From IMG/VR virus record IMGVR_UViG_3300017757_000070, positions 1 through 31,124 of that record: DNA of 31,124 nt; one strand, given 5' to 3'. The translations under genes and the position numbers were made by a program. The notes beneath the pieces are model-generated. The model searched no databases. It was given only the letters and a program-made list of their open reading frames with translations, and was not told the origin of the DNA. The DNA comes from a virus. Positions 7,801 to 15,842 of this stretch are shown here, in pieces (the stretch's first letter is position 1; each line of letters opens with the position of its first letter).

Positions 7801-10054
7801 AAGTGCCGTACAAGTAAACAGTGTTCTATCATGGGATGGTACTGGTGGGTTTATTGGTGCTTCGCCTACGCAAATTGTACAGCAAGTTCCTGTAGGCAAT
7901 CACTCAGACATTAGTCTAGGTACTGTATCAACAGGTGACTTCTTATTGTTTGATGGTACTAACTGGACTGACAGGAACCTAGAGACCGAAGTTAAAGCTA
8001 TTACTAATGTCTTTGACTTTACTAATTGGGTCAGTTACAGCTTAGGCTCAGACTCTACGCTAGATAACTACTATCTTTCTGATTGCGATGGTCTTATCCA
8101 AACCGAATGGACTAATGCTGGTACTTGTATTACTAATCTTGATAAAAAGCTAGTACCTAATGCTATTACTTCGTTTGGTATTGGTTATTATGCAGCTGCT
8201 GCACAGATTAAAGCACAAACAATTGATGCAACCAGTGACCTAGTAACTAAAATTACTGAACAAGTAAACAGTGTTACTAGTGGTGGTGCTATTCATGCTT
8301 CCTTGCGATGGGAATTAAGTAGAGCAGAAGGTAGAAGCGGAACTGGATTAACTGCCTACCCACTATCTTACTTTGATATTAGAGACTTTGATTATCTAGA
8401 TCATGCAGAAGGTACGTCCTCTGCTGGAGAACTAGATGGAGATAATACTCCTAACTCAACTACAACTAATACAGCTTATTATAGAAACTGGGGAGGCATT
8501 ACTGGCGATTCTAATAATACACACAAGAACAAATTGTTTATTAATAACATCAAGAGCTTTGTGTTTGACCCAGAAAAATCTAGATGCTCTGGCTTTGGTC
8601 CTCACTGTATTGATACAAACTGTGATGGTAATATCTTAACAGGAACTCCTCAGAATAAACCTTCAGAAGATAGGTATTTAAATTCTATTAGAAGAGTGAT
8701 TAATAAAACTGATTGGGATACTGCTCTTAACTATGGTTATGCAAGCTCACACCCACTTAAGGATTATCCAAACGCTACTAATAGTGGCTCAACTCCTCCT
8801 GTAAAATCATACTTAGACTTTACTAATGAGCTTATCTATCCTATGTATACTTATAATACTCTTAAGCAAACCGACAAAGAAGCTTCTGGTAGTACATCAG
8901 AAACAACAAATGGTTGGGTATGGAAGTCAACTAAAAACGTTCCTCTTGTTGTGACTTACTACTTGTCTCACCTATGGGGCAATGGCGTAGGTGCAGCAGA
9001 ACCAAGTCTATTACAATGGGATGGTAACATTGATGCACTTGGTGATATGGATGCAATGACAGATAATACTAACCCATACAATTCTTCTACTCATGGTGGC
9101 GTAACCTATGCTACTAAGACACAAGAAACATTCCTTGGGGCAACAGGAAACAATTGGTTCTATTGGAAGTGGTTGATTCTTGGTAAAGATACTGACACTA
9201 GTGGTAGTGCCAATGATTCTACAAAGTACGATGAACTGTCACACTTTAATCCATTTAATAAAGCTCACCTTGCATTAGATAGTGACAATAAATATTCGCT
9301 ACTTCCTGCTGATGGTGAAGATGCTTCTGGTTTCTCTGCTACTAAAGAAGCTTCAAGAGATTCTGCCTATTCGTATTTGGTTCCGGCTAACCAAGTATTT
9401 AGTAATCTAGCTAATGTTCTTCCTGATCTAAAGGATGAGTATGTCTTTAGTGTACGCTTTAGAACTCCTAAGGTCTCAACACTTGACTGTCCTGACGCAA
9501 GTTGCTATCAAGTTAGAGCTGTTATTGAAAAATTCATTGACGGTTCAGCAAGCTCAGGTGATACTAGGTCTACTAAGGTTGGTAGTGCGGCAAGTGAAAA
9601 CAACGGACACCATATTTATCCTGAAGACTTTGATGCCAATGTAGTTAAGGTATGGGAATCATATCCCTATGAGGATTTGGATATTGAAATTAGATCTAAG
9701 ACCGGAGATGGTTTTGATCTAGTGCTTAGAGTCCCTAGGCTTAAACGAATTGGTGTGATTGATTTATATGCTGATGAATTTGATGGTCCTGACTTTGACT
9801 ACAGGCATCAAGCACTTAGTTGGCTAGCTGATTATGTTGCAACTGACTTTGATGGTGCAGCTACAGTCAGACAGCCTGACGGCACTAGTGATACTGCTAA
9901 TGACCCTGCCCAGTTGCAGGCTCTTAAGACAGACAGTATTGCAGCTGTGAGCGTTGAGACAGCAATTCAATTCGTTAGGTTGGGTATCCCATCTAGCGTT
10001 AGAGTTGAGTTCTCAGTTACTGATACCCCACAAAAACGTGTCTTCTCAACATAA
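4808..10054 (+). CDS. Giant tail fibre / adhesin with Cys-rich N-terminus and gp17-type segment
   Basis: The 1748-residue protein has several parts. Residues 1-65 are aromatic-rich (S-R-W-V-A-Y-A-F). Residues 66-375 carry about 50 Cys, with C-x-x-C, C-C and C-P-C-G patterns. Residues 466-508 resemble the T7 gp17 tail-fibre N-terminal domain (F-V-T-F-K-D-G-A-K-L-S-A-D-D-V-N, then L-L-F-L-I-Q-E-K-E). Residues 568-976 hold three modules ending in F-[ST]-G-G. Around 1026-1060 is the fibre motif H-S-D-I-S-L...G-D-F-L-L-F-D-G-T-N-W. The last 700 residues are unassigned and rich in Asn, Ser, Tyr and Trp, as expected for receptor-binding regions. It would sit on the tail with the gp11/gp12-like proteins. 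The Cys-rich segment lies before the attachment domain, which is unusual because gp17-type domains are normally N-terminal. Start: ATG at 4808 after AGAGGTG at 4798-4804. Confidence 0.9.
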   Translation: MADWIRSPDNKWFMNSRWVAYAFESAKNNSTQWNTYYGAYGTRFNTAGLRDSSNPNYKRGSVSSSCTICDFVGRCGWTPVLEDIVCRMADQQCKNETCVDNNGNPTGCWAECFNWECDNFGSGYPADWYSSGCNSPDFELPCDMECPTLPPEDCQIALCNYTCSSPPLDECQYCVGRDGNLVPCVLIDDSVPGVIVKTPNPEAVCNPCNGGCEGITACPCGPEGCFLSMGDNCPPTCCVPGEYECCPCGDYWAPCGMCCDPTVEDCGSCSPYGYPAPASYCRSCEHCNNDPTQPQCSSDPTPDTPHGCCLCDINDTWYDCNIEDYCIPPECDDFSSNCYACGDKRIPIWFDCEEVDPCANPYDPDCNQTGDPIVCYEYNTNDPIYYNASNLGATVIIEYENPVTGGSGYSYGNVATLCEVPDQLQLCVFLKTSGGAETKLTFETDYTLANEKVILNSSVNTSGFTKLLLKRCTDDSKMFVTFKDGAKLSADDVNASMHQLLFLIQEKEFAANAYTQVLNAATTKASIDFFLDSTKIKSTALNALNTDGVYAAGLDESISFAIPAAQGGQGTTTITLDKDKGTNASGAANTIVIGTIGAASATALTCAAGTAAHGLTEKQHLTLTSTDGTAKRYVITDTANGGVATSTVLSDSGNTDTGTGTAGAAEDGGIAVGLNLSSATQHDVLTQFKVAIEHANGHNGKITVAAVPSTGGGGLSVALTQATAGLDGNKTVTEDLASTINCANFSGGGLTDTAVRDLLVKAINGTLDGVIKDATSGNGTDGIQGVTASASSTTQINLEMDRAGTIGNITSALAEADGTTGDELVAVTAFTGGKDFTSTEFDAFTFQLSAYETSGVTTKTYVFDDDNDGATGTLDGSGQVRIQLHNLASMAELSTAIEAAIAHSNGHGTKLTTQRATFDPYGNSDVTYNRLVVKQSVAGVAGNLQNLTHSAELNARMNANGAGQANTAWNFTGGQDNDASDPIITFDPPTSLPVNFDLSAVQVNSVLSWDGTGGFIGASPTQIVQQVPVGNHSDISLGTVSTGDFLLFDGTNWTDRNLETEVKAITNVFDFTNWVSYSLGSDSTLDNYYLSDCDGLIQTEWTNAGTCITNLDKKLVPNAITSFGIGYYAAAAQIKAQTIDATSDLVTKITEQVNSVTSGGAIHASLRWELSRAEGRSGTGLTAYPLSYFDIRDFDYLDHAEGTSSAGELDGDNTPNSTTTNTAYYRNWGGITGDSNNTHKNKLFINNIKSFVFDPEKSRCSGFGPHCIDTNCDGNILTGTPQNKPSEDRYLNSIRRVINKTDWDTALNYGYASSHPLKDYPNATNSGSTPPVKSYLDFTNELIYPMYTYNTLKQTDKEASGSTSETTNGWVWKSTKNVPLVVTYYLSHLWGNGVGAAEPSLLQWDGNIDALGDMDAMTDNTNPYNSSTHGGVTYATKTQETFLGATGNNWFYWKWLILGKDTDTSGSANDSTKYDELSHFNPFNKAHLALDSDNKYSLLPADGEDASGFSATKEASRDSAYSYLVPANQVFSNLANVLPDLKDEYVFSVRFRTPKVSTLDCPDASCYQVRAVIEKFIDGSASSGDTRSTKVGSAASENNGHHIYPEDFDANVVKVWESYPYEDLDIEIRSKTGDGFDLVLRVPRLKRIGVIDLYADEFDGPDFDYRHQALSWLADYVATDFDGAATVRQPDGTSDTANDPAQLQALKTDSIAAVSVETAIQFVRLGIPSSVRVEFSVTDTPQKRVFST
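5003..5932 (+). other. Cysteine-dense segment of the giant fibre
   Basis: Residues 66-375 of the 1748-aa protein contain about 50 Cys, roughly one per six residues, with many Pro, Asp, Gly and Asn between them. Local patterns include C-N-P-C-N-G-G-C, C-P-C-G-P-E-G-C, T-C-C-V-P-G-E-Y-E-C-C-P-C-G and M-C-C-D. The spacing is irregular, so it is not a clean EGF or zinc-ribbon repeat. The rest of the same protein has very few Cys. Confidence 0.9.
6509..7735 (+). repeat. Three related F-[TS]-G-G modules in the giant fibre
   Basis: Three diverged blocks are visible at residues about 568-747, 748-834 and 842-976 of the 1748-aa protein. Each ends with a hydrophobic strand, a G-x-x-G-N turn and F-[ST]-G-G. 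Blocks one and three share the helix-end motif A-I-x-H-[AS]-N-G-H before the strand. The block in the upstream nozzle gene belongs to the same type. Boundaries are approximate because the similarity is at motif level. Confidence 0.65.
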
Positions 10055-10064
10055 GGAGTTATAA

Positions 10065-11948
10065 ATGTCACATAGAACAGCATCAACTGTAATTGAAAAG
10101 ATTTTTACAGCTACTACTTATGAAGTAGACGCAGTAACTTGGGATCCTTATTTAACTTTGATTCCAGAAATGGGTATCTCCCAACTCCAAGTTTATTACA
10201 GGACTACGGGAACTACTGAATGGGCATTTGTAACAAAGGCATCGTGGAGTAATACATATAACTCTTCTGCTAACACAATTGATTTAACAAACGCAACTGT
10301 TACCTCAAGTGGTTCTGAAATCCCAGCTACAATAAATGCAACTACGCATGATATTAAACTAGTAAGAGATACATCAGAAAGTTTGTTTGTTAGTTTTAAA
10401 AATGGAGCTAAGCTTGACGCAGACGATCTTAACGTAGTAAATCTACAAGCTATCCATCTTATTCAGGAACTAGATAATACAGTAGTCGTTGATGATGATA
10501 ACATCTATACTTACATTGCTGCTCAGCTAGCAAACTACTATACTAAAACAGAGATTAATAATTTCTTTAGTTCTTTAACGTTACCTAACTGGCAGGCAGA
10601 TTATCCTTATGTAGTTGGTGATACTGTTCTTCATGATGATCCTAATACAACAGAAACTACTCTCTTAATTTGGTATTGCGGAGTAGATCACACAAGTGAA
10701 ACAGCTAATCAACCAACAAGTGGTAGTAATATTTGGACTAACGTTGCACCAGATTCTTCGTTAGATAACCTACAATACATCAGAAAAATTCCAGGTTTAG
10801 ATGCAACAGAACTTAATTGGAATACAATCATACCACAAAACGCTAATGCACCTGCTTTAGTTCTTACACCACACGCTTCTCAATCGGTTAGTATGTTTAA
10901 ACTTACAAACAGCAACCAGACTACTGATCTAATTACAATGAGTTTAGAAAGCGCAAACATAGGTAAGCTTTATCTAGACCGTGCTAATTTATATGTAGAT
11001 AATACTTCTTATTTGGGTCATGATGGTCTTTCCTCTACTCTTTTTCATTACAACGGAGTAACACAAGGACTTACTGCTCGTCCAACAATTGGTATAAAAC
11101 AAAAAAGCAACTCGCATGCTCTGTTAGTACAAGACAGTGGTACTACTGATAACTCAAACACTGCCAATAATATATTTACTGTTGGTAATTTAGGGACTAA
11201 TTTAACAAAGGTTTGGGGAGACTTTAAAACAACAGGAACAGTAACAGAAATTAGTTCACCTAATATTGTCTTTGGTTCTACTAGTTCTAAAGATTGTTAT
11301 GGTACGTTCCTTAGTTTTGGTGGCGGTGGTCCTATTGATAGTCCTATTAGAATTCTTAGAGGTGTAAATGTTGGAACAGTTGATAATTGTACTAACAATG
11401 CTTTTACTTCTAGATTTACTGTGTTTGAAACTACAGGTAATTTTACTAGTGCAGGTGATGCAACTATTACTGGTACTGTAACTGGTGGTGAGTTTAAAGA
11501 CGCAACGTTAGCTAATGCTACATATCTTTCAGCGGATGCTAACGGAGTTATCTCTAAAGAAACAGGAAGTATCCCAGCAACAAACAGATTGTCCCTTGCT
11601 ATCACAGGATCTAACACAACTCTTAGTGATCGTGATGTTGTTTATTTAGATAATAGCTCAGGGTTGTGGACCAAATCTGTAGCATCTGATCCCTCTAAAT
11701 TATCTATTGGTATGATTGATGATAAGACTGGAAGCGATGGCAGTCAATCATTTAATGTCATTTTCTCTGGATCTGTTGGTGGTTTCTCAAGCTTAGAAGT
11801 AGGAAACTATTGTTGGCTTAGTGGAACTGGCGGCATTACACAGACCAGACCTACGTCAGCTGGCGCACTTGTAGACCCTGTTGGTCTTGCAGTATCAGCT
11901 ACTACTGTATATGTCTTACCCGCTAGACCACACAAGGAACCCACCTAA
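10065..11948 (+). CDS. Second tail fibre with gp17-type N-terminus and carbohydrate-binding-like domain
   Basis: The 627-residue protein carries a T7 gp17-like tail-attachment segment at residues about 97-137 (I-K-L-V-R-D-T, F-V-S-F-K-N-G-A-K-L-D-A-D-D-L-N, H-L-I-Q-E-L-D). A short helical motif Y-Y-T-K-T-E-I-N-N-F-F follows at 158-168, often seen at fibre trimer junctions. Residues 176-227 look like a small CBM5/12-type sugar-binding domain. The shaft region is rich in Thr and Asn, and the last 120 residues form a beta-rich cap with repeated Gly. It starts after AAGGAG (10053-10058), ten bases from the previous stop. It may form a second fibre type or a branch with the 1748-aa protein. It contains the only CCWGG site in the window (10791). 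Confidence 0.9.
   Translation: MSHRTASTVIEKIFTATTYEVDAVTWDPYLTLIPEMGISQLQVYYRTTGTTEWAFVTKASWSNTYNSSANTIDLTNATVTSSGSEIPATINATTHDIKLVRDTSESLFVSFKNGAKLDADDLNVVNLQAIHLIQELDNTVVVDDDNIYTYIAAQLANYYTKTEINNFFSSLTLPNWQADYPYVVGDTVLHDDPNTTETTLLIWYCGVDHTSETANQPTSGSNIWTNVAPDSSLDNLQYIRKIPGLDATELNWNTIIPQNANAPALVLTPHASQSVSMFKLTNSNQTTDLITMSLESANIGKLYLDRANLYVDNTSYLGHDGLSSTLFHYNGVTQGLTARPTIGIKQKSNSHALLVQDSGTTDNSNTANNIFTVGNLGTNLTKVWGDFKTTGTVTEISSPNIVFGSTSSKDCYGTFLSFGGGGPIDSPIRILRGVNVGTVDNCTNNAFTSRFTVFETTGNFTSAGDATITGTVTGGEFKDATLANATYLSADANGVISKETGSIPATNRLSLAITGSNTTLSDRDVVYLDNSSGLWTKSVASDPSKLSIGMIDDKTGSDGSQSFNVIFSGSVGGFSSLEVGNYCWLSGTGGITQTRPTSAGALVDPVGLAVSATTVYVLPARPHKEPT
10590..10745 (+). other. CBM5/12-like segment in fibre two
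   Basis: Residues 176-227 read W-Q-A-D-Y-P-Y-V-V-G-D-T-V at the start, I-W-Y-C-G-V-D-H-T-S in the middle and N-I-W-T-N-V at the end. The pattern Y-x-x-G-D-x-V, then [WY]-x-C-x-x-x-H-T-S, then W-x-x-[VL] matches small carbohydrate-binding modules known from chitinases and phage fibres. A role in binding surface sugars is inferred. Confidence 0.55.
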
Positions 11949-11959
11949 GGAGAAAACTA

Positions 11960-13153
11960 ATGGCACAGAATATTGACTTAATTGAAATTGTTTCAGCAGC
12001 CAGTGGTGGCTGTGGTTGTTCAGCTGGTGATTTTGCTGGAGACTTTATTGCTAAGACTGAAGGTACATTCATTACTTCCTTAAGTTCTACTGGTGGAAAA
12101 TCTACTTGGGCTTATAGTGGAGACACTGCAACATTTACCTTAGGTACGTTATCTTCTACAGATGTAGGAACGCTTACAGTTCAAGGAGCTACTGATGCAG
12201 ACGCTATTATTTATGTAAAAAGTAATGATGGCTCTTCTACAACCATTACTCCTGTTAACGTTAGTGCTGAAACACTTACTATCTCTGGTGCTGCAACCAC
12301 AGCAGCCTTGACTGTATCAGGAAACCTAGAACCTAGTGCAGACTCAACAGATGGAAGTGATGGATTATATCTAGGTGCTAGTGGTAAACGATGGAGAAAA
12401 GTTTGGGCTAGGGACTTAGACGTAGAAGGTACGTTTACTGTAGCTAACTTAACTTTATCAGGGAACCTTGTAGTCAATGGAGATACTACTCTAGGTAATG
12501 CATCAGGTGATGCTGTTACTGTTACAGGTACAGCTACGTTTACACAAGAGGCAGAGTTTAATGGTGGTATTAATTGTGATGGTACATTAGCTATGGAAAG
12601 TAATGTTGTATCGGCTACAAACTGGGGCATTGCTTCCAATGGTAATGTTACTACATCAGGAACAGTAATTAGCTCAAGCGAAACTGCGTCTAACTTTCAA
12701 AAACTTATTGTAAACGATGCACCAACTTCAAACAAACACGCAGTTAGAAAAGTAGATGTTGATTTAGATACAGACGGTACATTTCAAATGGCTAGCGTTG
12801 TAGTTTCTGGTGGGTTTATTACTGGGGTGTCTGCAACTACAACAGCTAACATGTTAGACCACGCAGAACCCAACCACGCCACTACTAAGATTGATGGTAC
12901 ATCTCCTGCTAGTGGTAATGAGTCTGATGCTATTCATCCTTACATGGTAGGTGCTGTTGATAGAGAAAAACCTGTAGTAAAGGGACAGTTAGCTTTAACT
13001 TATAATGGAAGCAACGGATCTAATGATAACTATAGATACCCCGGAGAAACAAGCGCACAGTCTGTACCATATTTTAAAGTGATTGAAGCCACTGCAAATC
13101 CTACAGACGAGTCCGGTCCTCCTAATCAAATTATTTTTAGAAAGAGGACGTAA
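11960..13153 (+). CDS. Tail fibre / spike shaft protein
   Basis: The 397-residue protein is dominated by short beta repeats rich in Thr, Ser, Gly and Val. Residues 130-150 (G-S-D-G-L-Y-L-G-A-S-G-K-R-W-R-K-V-W-A) and 165-190 (L-S-G-N-L-V-V-N-G-D-T-T-L-G-N) match the fibre motif in which a G-x-x-x-K-x-W-x-x-V-[YW] strand precedes a beta-helical stack. The N-terminus has an S-G-G-C-G-C cluster at 15-20. It lacks the gp17-type attachment segment, so it may join the fibre complex through another fibre protein. The stop overlaps the next ATG (TAATG at 13151-13155), implying coupled synthesis with the 892-aa adhesin; one may be the shaft of the other. Start follows AAGGAGA (11947-11953). Confidence 0.88.
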   Translation: MAQNIDLIEIVSAASGGCGCSAGDFAGDFIAKTEGTFITSLSSTGGKSTWAYSGDTATFTLGTLSSTDVGTLTVQGATDADAIIYVKSNDGSSTTITPVNVSAETLTISGAATTAALTVSGNLEPSADSTDGSDGLYLGASGKRWRKVWARDLDVEGTFTVANLTLSGNLVVNGDTTLGNASGDAVTVTGTATFTQEAEFNGGINCDGTLAMESNVVSATNWGIASNGNVTTSGTVISSSETASNFQKLIVNDAPTSNKHAVRKVDVDLDTDGTFQMASVVVSGGFITGVSATTTANMLDHAEPNHATTKIDGTSPASGNESDAIHPYMVGAVDREKPVVKGQLALTYNGSNGSNDNYRYPGETSAQSVPYFKVIEATANPTDESGPPNQIIFRKRT

Positions 13154-15831
13154 TGGGTACAGAAGATGAAAACAGACTATGGATTAGAGACAACAGCGGC
13201 AATCCTGTAGAGGTCGATGGCGTGTGGGCTAGAGATTTTAGCGGAACTGCTCATGAAATTGGTGAAATTTGGATTAGAGATCTTACTGGTACGCCAGTTC
13301 AAGTTTACCCTCATCTTCCCGGTGCTGATAACCCCCAAGACGGAGCTATCTGGAGACAAGATCACTATTGTGAATGGTGTCAGTTTAATAATCCCGGCAC
13401 TTCTGATTATCCTCAGTGGTATACAGGAGGATCTTCTGTTGCTTTGCCTGAGTTAATTGAAAAGGGAGAAGGACTGAACAAAGCATTGTGGTTCTTTACA
13501 AATTATGGACAAGACCCACAAAGTTTTGCAACAGAATATACAAGATATAAATGGCTTCAACCCGGAGCAAGTGCAACAAACGATGGTGGAGAATACCCCC
13601 TTAATAAATTAGAGTGGGGTTCATGGGGTACAATTATTAGAAGAGTACCTAACATTAACAGTCTAACTGAGTCTGCTAGTAATTTTATTGAAAGAATTTG
13701 GGTTCGTCCAGCTACTATAAATTCTATAGACAAATCAGGTGGGTGGGATTCTGCTACAAATGCTATAGTGTGGGATCAAGAAGTAGAAGAAATAGAAGAT
13801 GTCCAATCTATTGACATAGATAGGGCACTCAATATTAATAGGCTATCAAATACCTTAGAGTATTTTGAGTTTGAGTCCCAAGGAAACAAGGGAGTAGAGA
13901 ACCAATTACTTTCTTTTAATCTACCAAACTCTTGTCAGCAAACAGGAGATATCTTAGGTTATTTTAATATGAGAGGAACAGATGGTTTTTCAGATCTTAT
14001 TAAACCTATTCAATTTAGGAGTGATGTAGATTTCAATCGAGGATCGTACACTTCTGTAAACAATATAGATACTGTGCCTCATGTTAAACTAGATAACTCT
14101 GGTTCTCCAGCAGATAGAACGGCTAAGTGGGTCGTTATTACTAATACTAATTGGAATACTAGTGTAGAATATGGTACTACTAACAATAGAGCATATTGTG
14201 GTCAAAACTCTAATGCTTCTATTTGGCTTAGAAACTTTCCATGTAACAAAGACAAGGACGTTGCTGACGAATATTCAACACACAAAGAAATTATTGTAGC
14301 CTTAGTAGCTAACAAGACAAACGGTACTGGATCGGCTTACGATTTTGCTGCAAACTATAATGGAGATGCGGACGACGCTAACTTCTTTGCTGAATCTAAT
14401 GGATCAGTTGCTTCTGATAGATGGCACACATGGGATGGTGATGGTCAAGTATTTTTATTTGTAAGATACAGAACATCTTGTTTTGGTAAATATCACCACA
14501 GTGGAAACCCATTTCTTAATGAAGTTTCTAATTGGCAAACCCCAGAACCAGCAATAAAAGAATTTTGGATTCAACCTAAAGCATGGAAGTATGTAAATGG
14601 TACAGGATTAGAATGGAATGCTTCAGATAGTAATGATGCTACTCAAGATAAGTTTATTGGTATGGTTCTTGATACTATCCCAACTACTTATTCAGATGTT
14701 TGTAGTGGATATGGAAGACTTACACCAGAAAAAGCTGCATTTAATCTACCAAAATATTTCTTTTGGAATGTACCACTAGATAAATGTGATCCTAATTTCC
14801 CTCCGGGTGGAACCGCATTAGTTGGTTTTGATTCTATCTCTTCTTCTGGTATGCCAACTAACAAATGGTGTTGGGGTACTTCAATAGGAAGCGAAGGATG
14901 GTCTGGTACTACAGGCAGACAAGATTTAATTGGTGCTGGTGTCTATTCATGGGAAAGTGGATTTGATCCTAACCCAACTGCAAATCAATACTTAGCACCT
15001 GATGCATCTTATGAATTTAAATTACTTCAATTTAATAAAGACTGGTCTTCAATGGATGGGTTCCCTTATGGGGTAGGTCATGCATGGGGCGGTGATATTT
15101 TATCTCCCGGTCCTTGGTGCCCTTGTACAATATCACCAGCTTATGATACTAGTAGCGGATTTGACAGCAGCGATCCTGATGATCCCGGTTGGACTAACAC
15201 AAATCATTATGGTCATGCTAGTAACCCTTGTCCTTGCGGTGAGAGTGGTAATGACGATTGGCGAACTACAGGCGGAACCACTCTTCTCTATGCTAATAAT
15301 TCTAACATGTGTTGTACACCTACGGCCCAGCCTACTAGTGTGTATATGATTAGAATGACAGAAGCAAACCAAGATTGGTCTGAATCTGATTGGGCAACTT
15401 ACAGTAACTCCGCAGCTAATATCATTTGGAGCAATTGCTCTAACGATCAAGGCTATCAATGTCAAGCTTGTGCTGAAACTTCACCGTTCTGTGGTAATTG
15501 GTGGGAGTATCACCCCGGAGCTTTCCATACCCCTGATGCAGAAGTTGGCGATGGTTGTAATGGTGGTGGTATTGCTATTGGATGTGCTATAGAATCATTC
15601 TGGGATCAGTTTGATTGGTGTTATACACCTCCAGAACAATGGGGCGAAGGACACCCCGGATGGAATTGTGAATGTATTTGTGCAGCGTTCTCTGAAGCGT
15701 ATTACGAAGGCTATGCAGACAATGGTGGGACGTGTGAAACCAGAGCAAAAGCATTGTATGCCGCTTCTCCGTGTGATTGTACAACAGTAGCAGGAGGTGT
15801 CTTTAATAGTGCCACCGAGTGGTTAAGATAA
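13153..15831 (+). CDS. Trp/Cys-rich tail adhesin with three W-x-R-D repeats
   Basis: The 892-residue protein opens with three tandem 15-residue repeats at residues 9-53. The middle (54-650) is rich in Trp, Asn and Asp, without a domain I can name. Residues 656-876 hold 19 Cys, with C-P-C-G, M-C-C and C-E-C-I-C patterns, plus many Trp. The protein has no signal peptide or membrane segment. Its place at the end of the fibre block, coupled to the shaft-like 397-aa gene, suggests a distal receptor-binding protein. The Cys-rich C-terminus echoes the Cys-rich N-terminus of the 1748-aa protein, although spacing differs. Function beyond adhesion is not supported. Confidence 0.87.
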   Translation: MGTEDENRLWIRDNSGNPVEVDGVWARDFSGTAHEIGEIWIRDLTGTPVQVYPHLPGADNPQDGAIWRQDHYCEWCQFNNPGTSDYPQWYTGGSSVALPELIEKGEGLNKALWFFTNYGQDPQSFATEYTRYKWLQPGASATNDGGEYPLNKLEWGSWGTIIRRVPNINSLTESASNFIERIWVRPATINSIDKSGGWDSATNAIVWDQEVEEIEDVQSIDIDRALNINRLSNTLEYFEFESQGNKGVENQLLSFNLPNSCQQTGDILGYFNMRGTDGFSDLIKPIQFRSDVDFNRGSYTSVNNIDTVPHVKLDNSGSPADRTAKWVVITNTNWNTSVEYGTTNNRAYCGQNSNASIWLRNFPCNKDKDVADEYSTHKEIIVALVANKTNGTGSAYDFAANYNGDADDANFFAESNGSVASDRWHTWDGDGQVFLFVRYRTSCFGKYHHSGNPFLNEVSNWQTPEPAIKEFWIQPKAWKYVNGTGLEWNASDSNDATQDKFIGMVLDTIPTTYSDVCSGYGRLTPEKAAFNLPKYFFWNVPLDKCDPNFPPGGTALVGFDSISSSGMPTNKWCWGTSIGSEGWSGTTGRQDLIGAGVYSWESGFDPNPTANQYLAPDASYEFKLLQFNKDWSSMDGFPYGVGHAWGGDILSPGPWCPCTISPAYDTSSGFDSSDPDDPGWTNTNHYGHASNPCPCGESGNDDWRTTGGTTLLYANNSNMCCTPTAQPTSVYMIRMTEANQDWSESDWATYSNSAANIIWSNCSNDQGYQCQACAETSPFCGNWWEYHPGAFHTPDAEVGDGCNGGGIAIGCAIESFWDQFDWCYTPPEQWGEGHPGWNCECICAAFSEAYYEGYADNGGTCETRAKALYAASPCDCTTVAGGVFNSATEWLR
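13177..13311 (+). repeat. Three 15-residue W-[IA]-R-D repeats
   Basis: Residues 9-23, 24-38 and 39-53 of the 892-aa protein align without gaps: L-W-I-R-D-N-S-G-N-P-V-E-V, V-W-A-R-D-F-S-G-T-A-H-E-I and I-W-I-R-D-L-T-G-T-P-V-Q-V, each followed by two variable residues. The consensus is [LVI]-W-[IA]-R-D-x-[ST]-G-x-[PA]-x-[EQ]-[VI]. The unit looks like a beta-hairpin repeat at the attachment end. Confidence 0.9.
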
Positions 15832-15838
15832 AGGAGAA
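15831..15838 (+). promoter_or_regulatory. Ribosome-binding site deciding the 15843 start
   Basis: AAGGAGAA directly follows the stop of the 892-aa gene and lies about five bases before the ATG at 15843. An upstream in-frame start at 15819 lies inside the previous gene with no such site, so 15843 is preferred. Confidence 0.75.
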
Positions 15839-15842
15839 GGTG

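Noticed and set aside
12211-12639. 142-codon minus-strand frame
   Set aside because: It is antisense to Thr/Val/Gly repeats of the fibre shaft, and nothing else on the minus strand looks coding.
15819-15842. Upstream start for the spanin-like gene
   Set aside because: It would overlap the previous gene without a ribosome-binding site; the ATG at 15843 has AAGGAG at the right distance.
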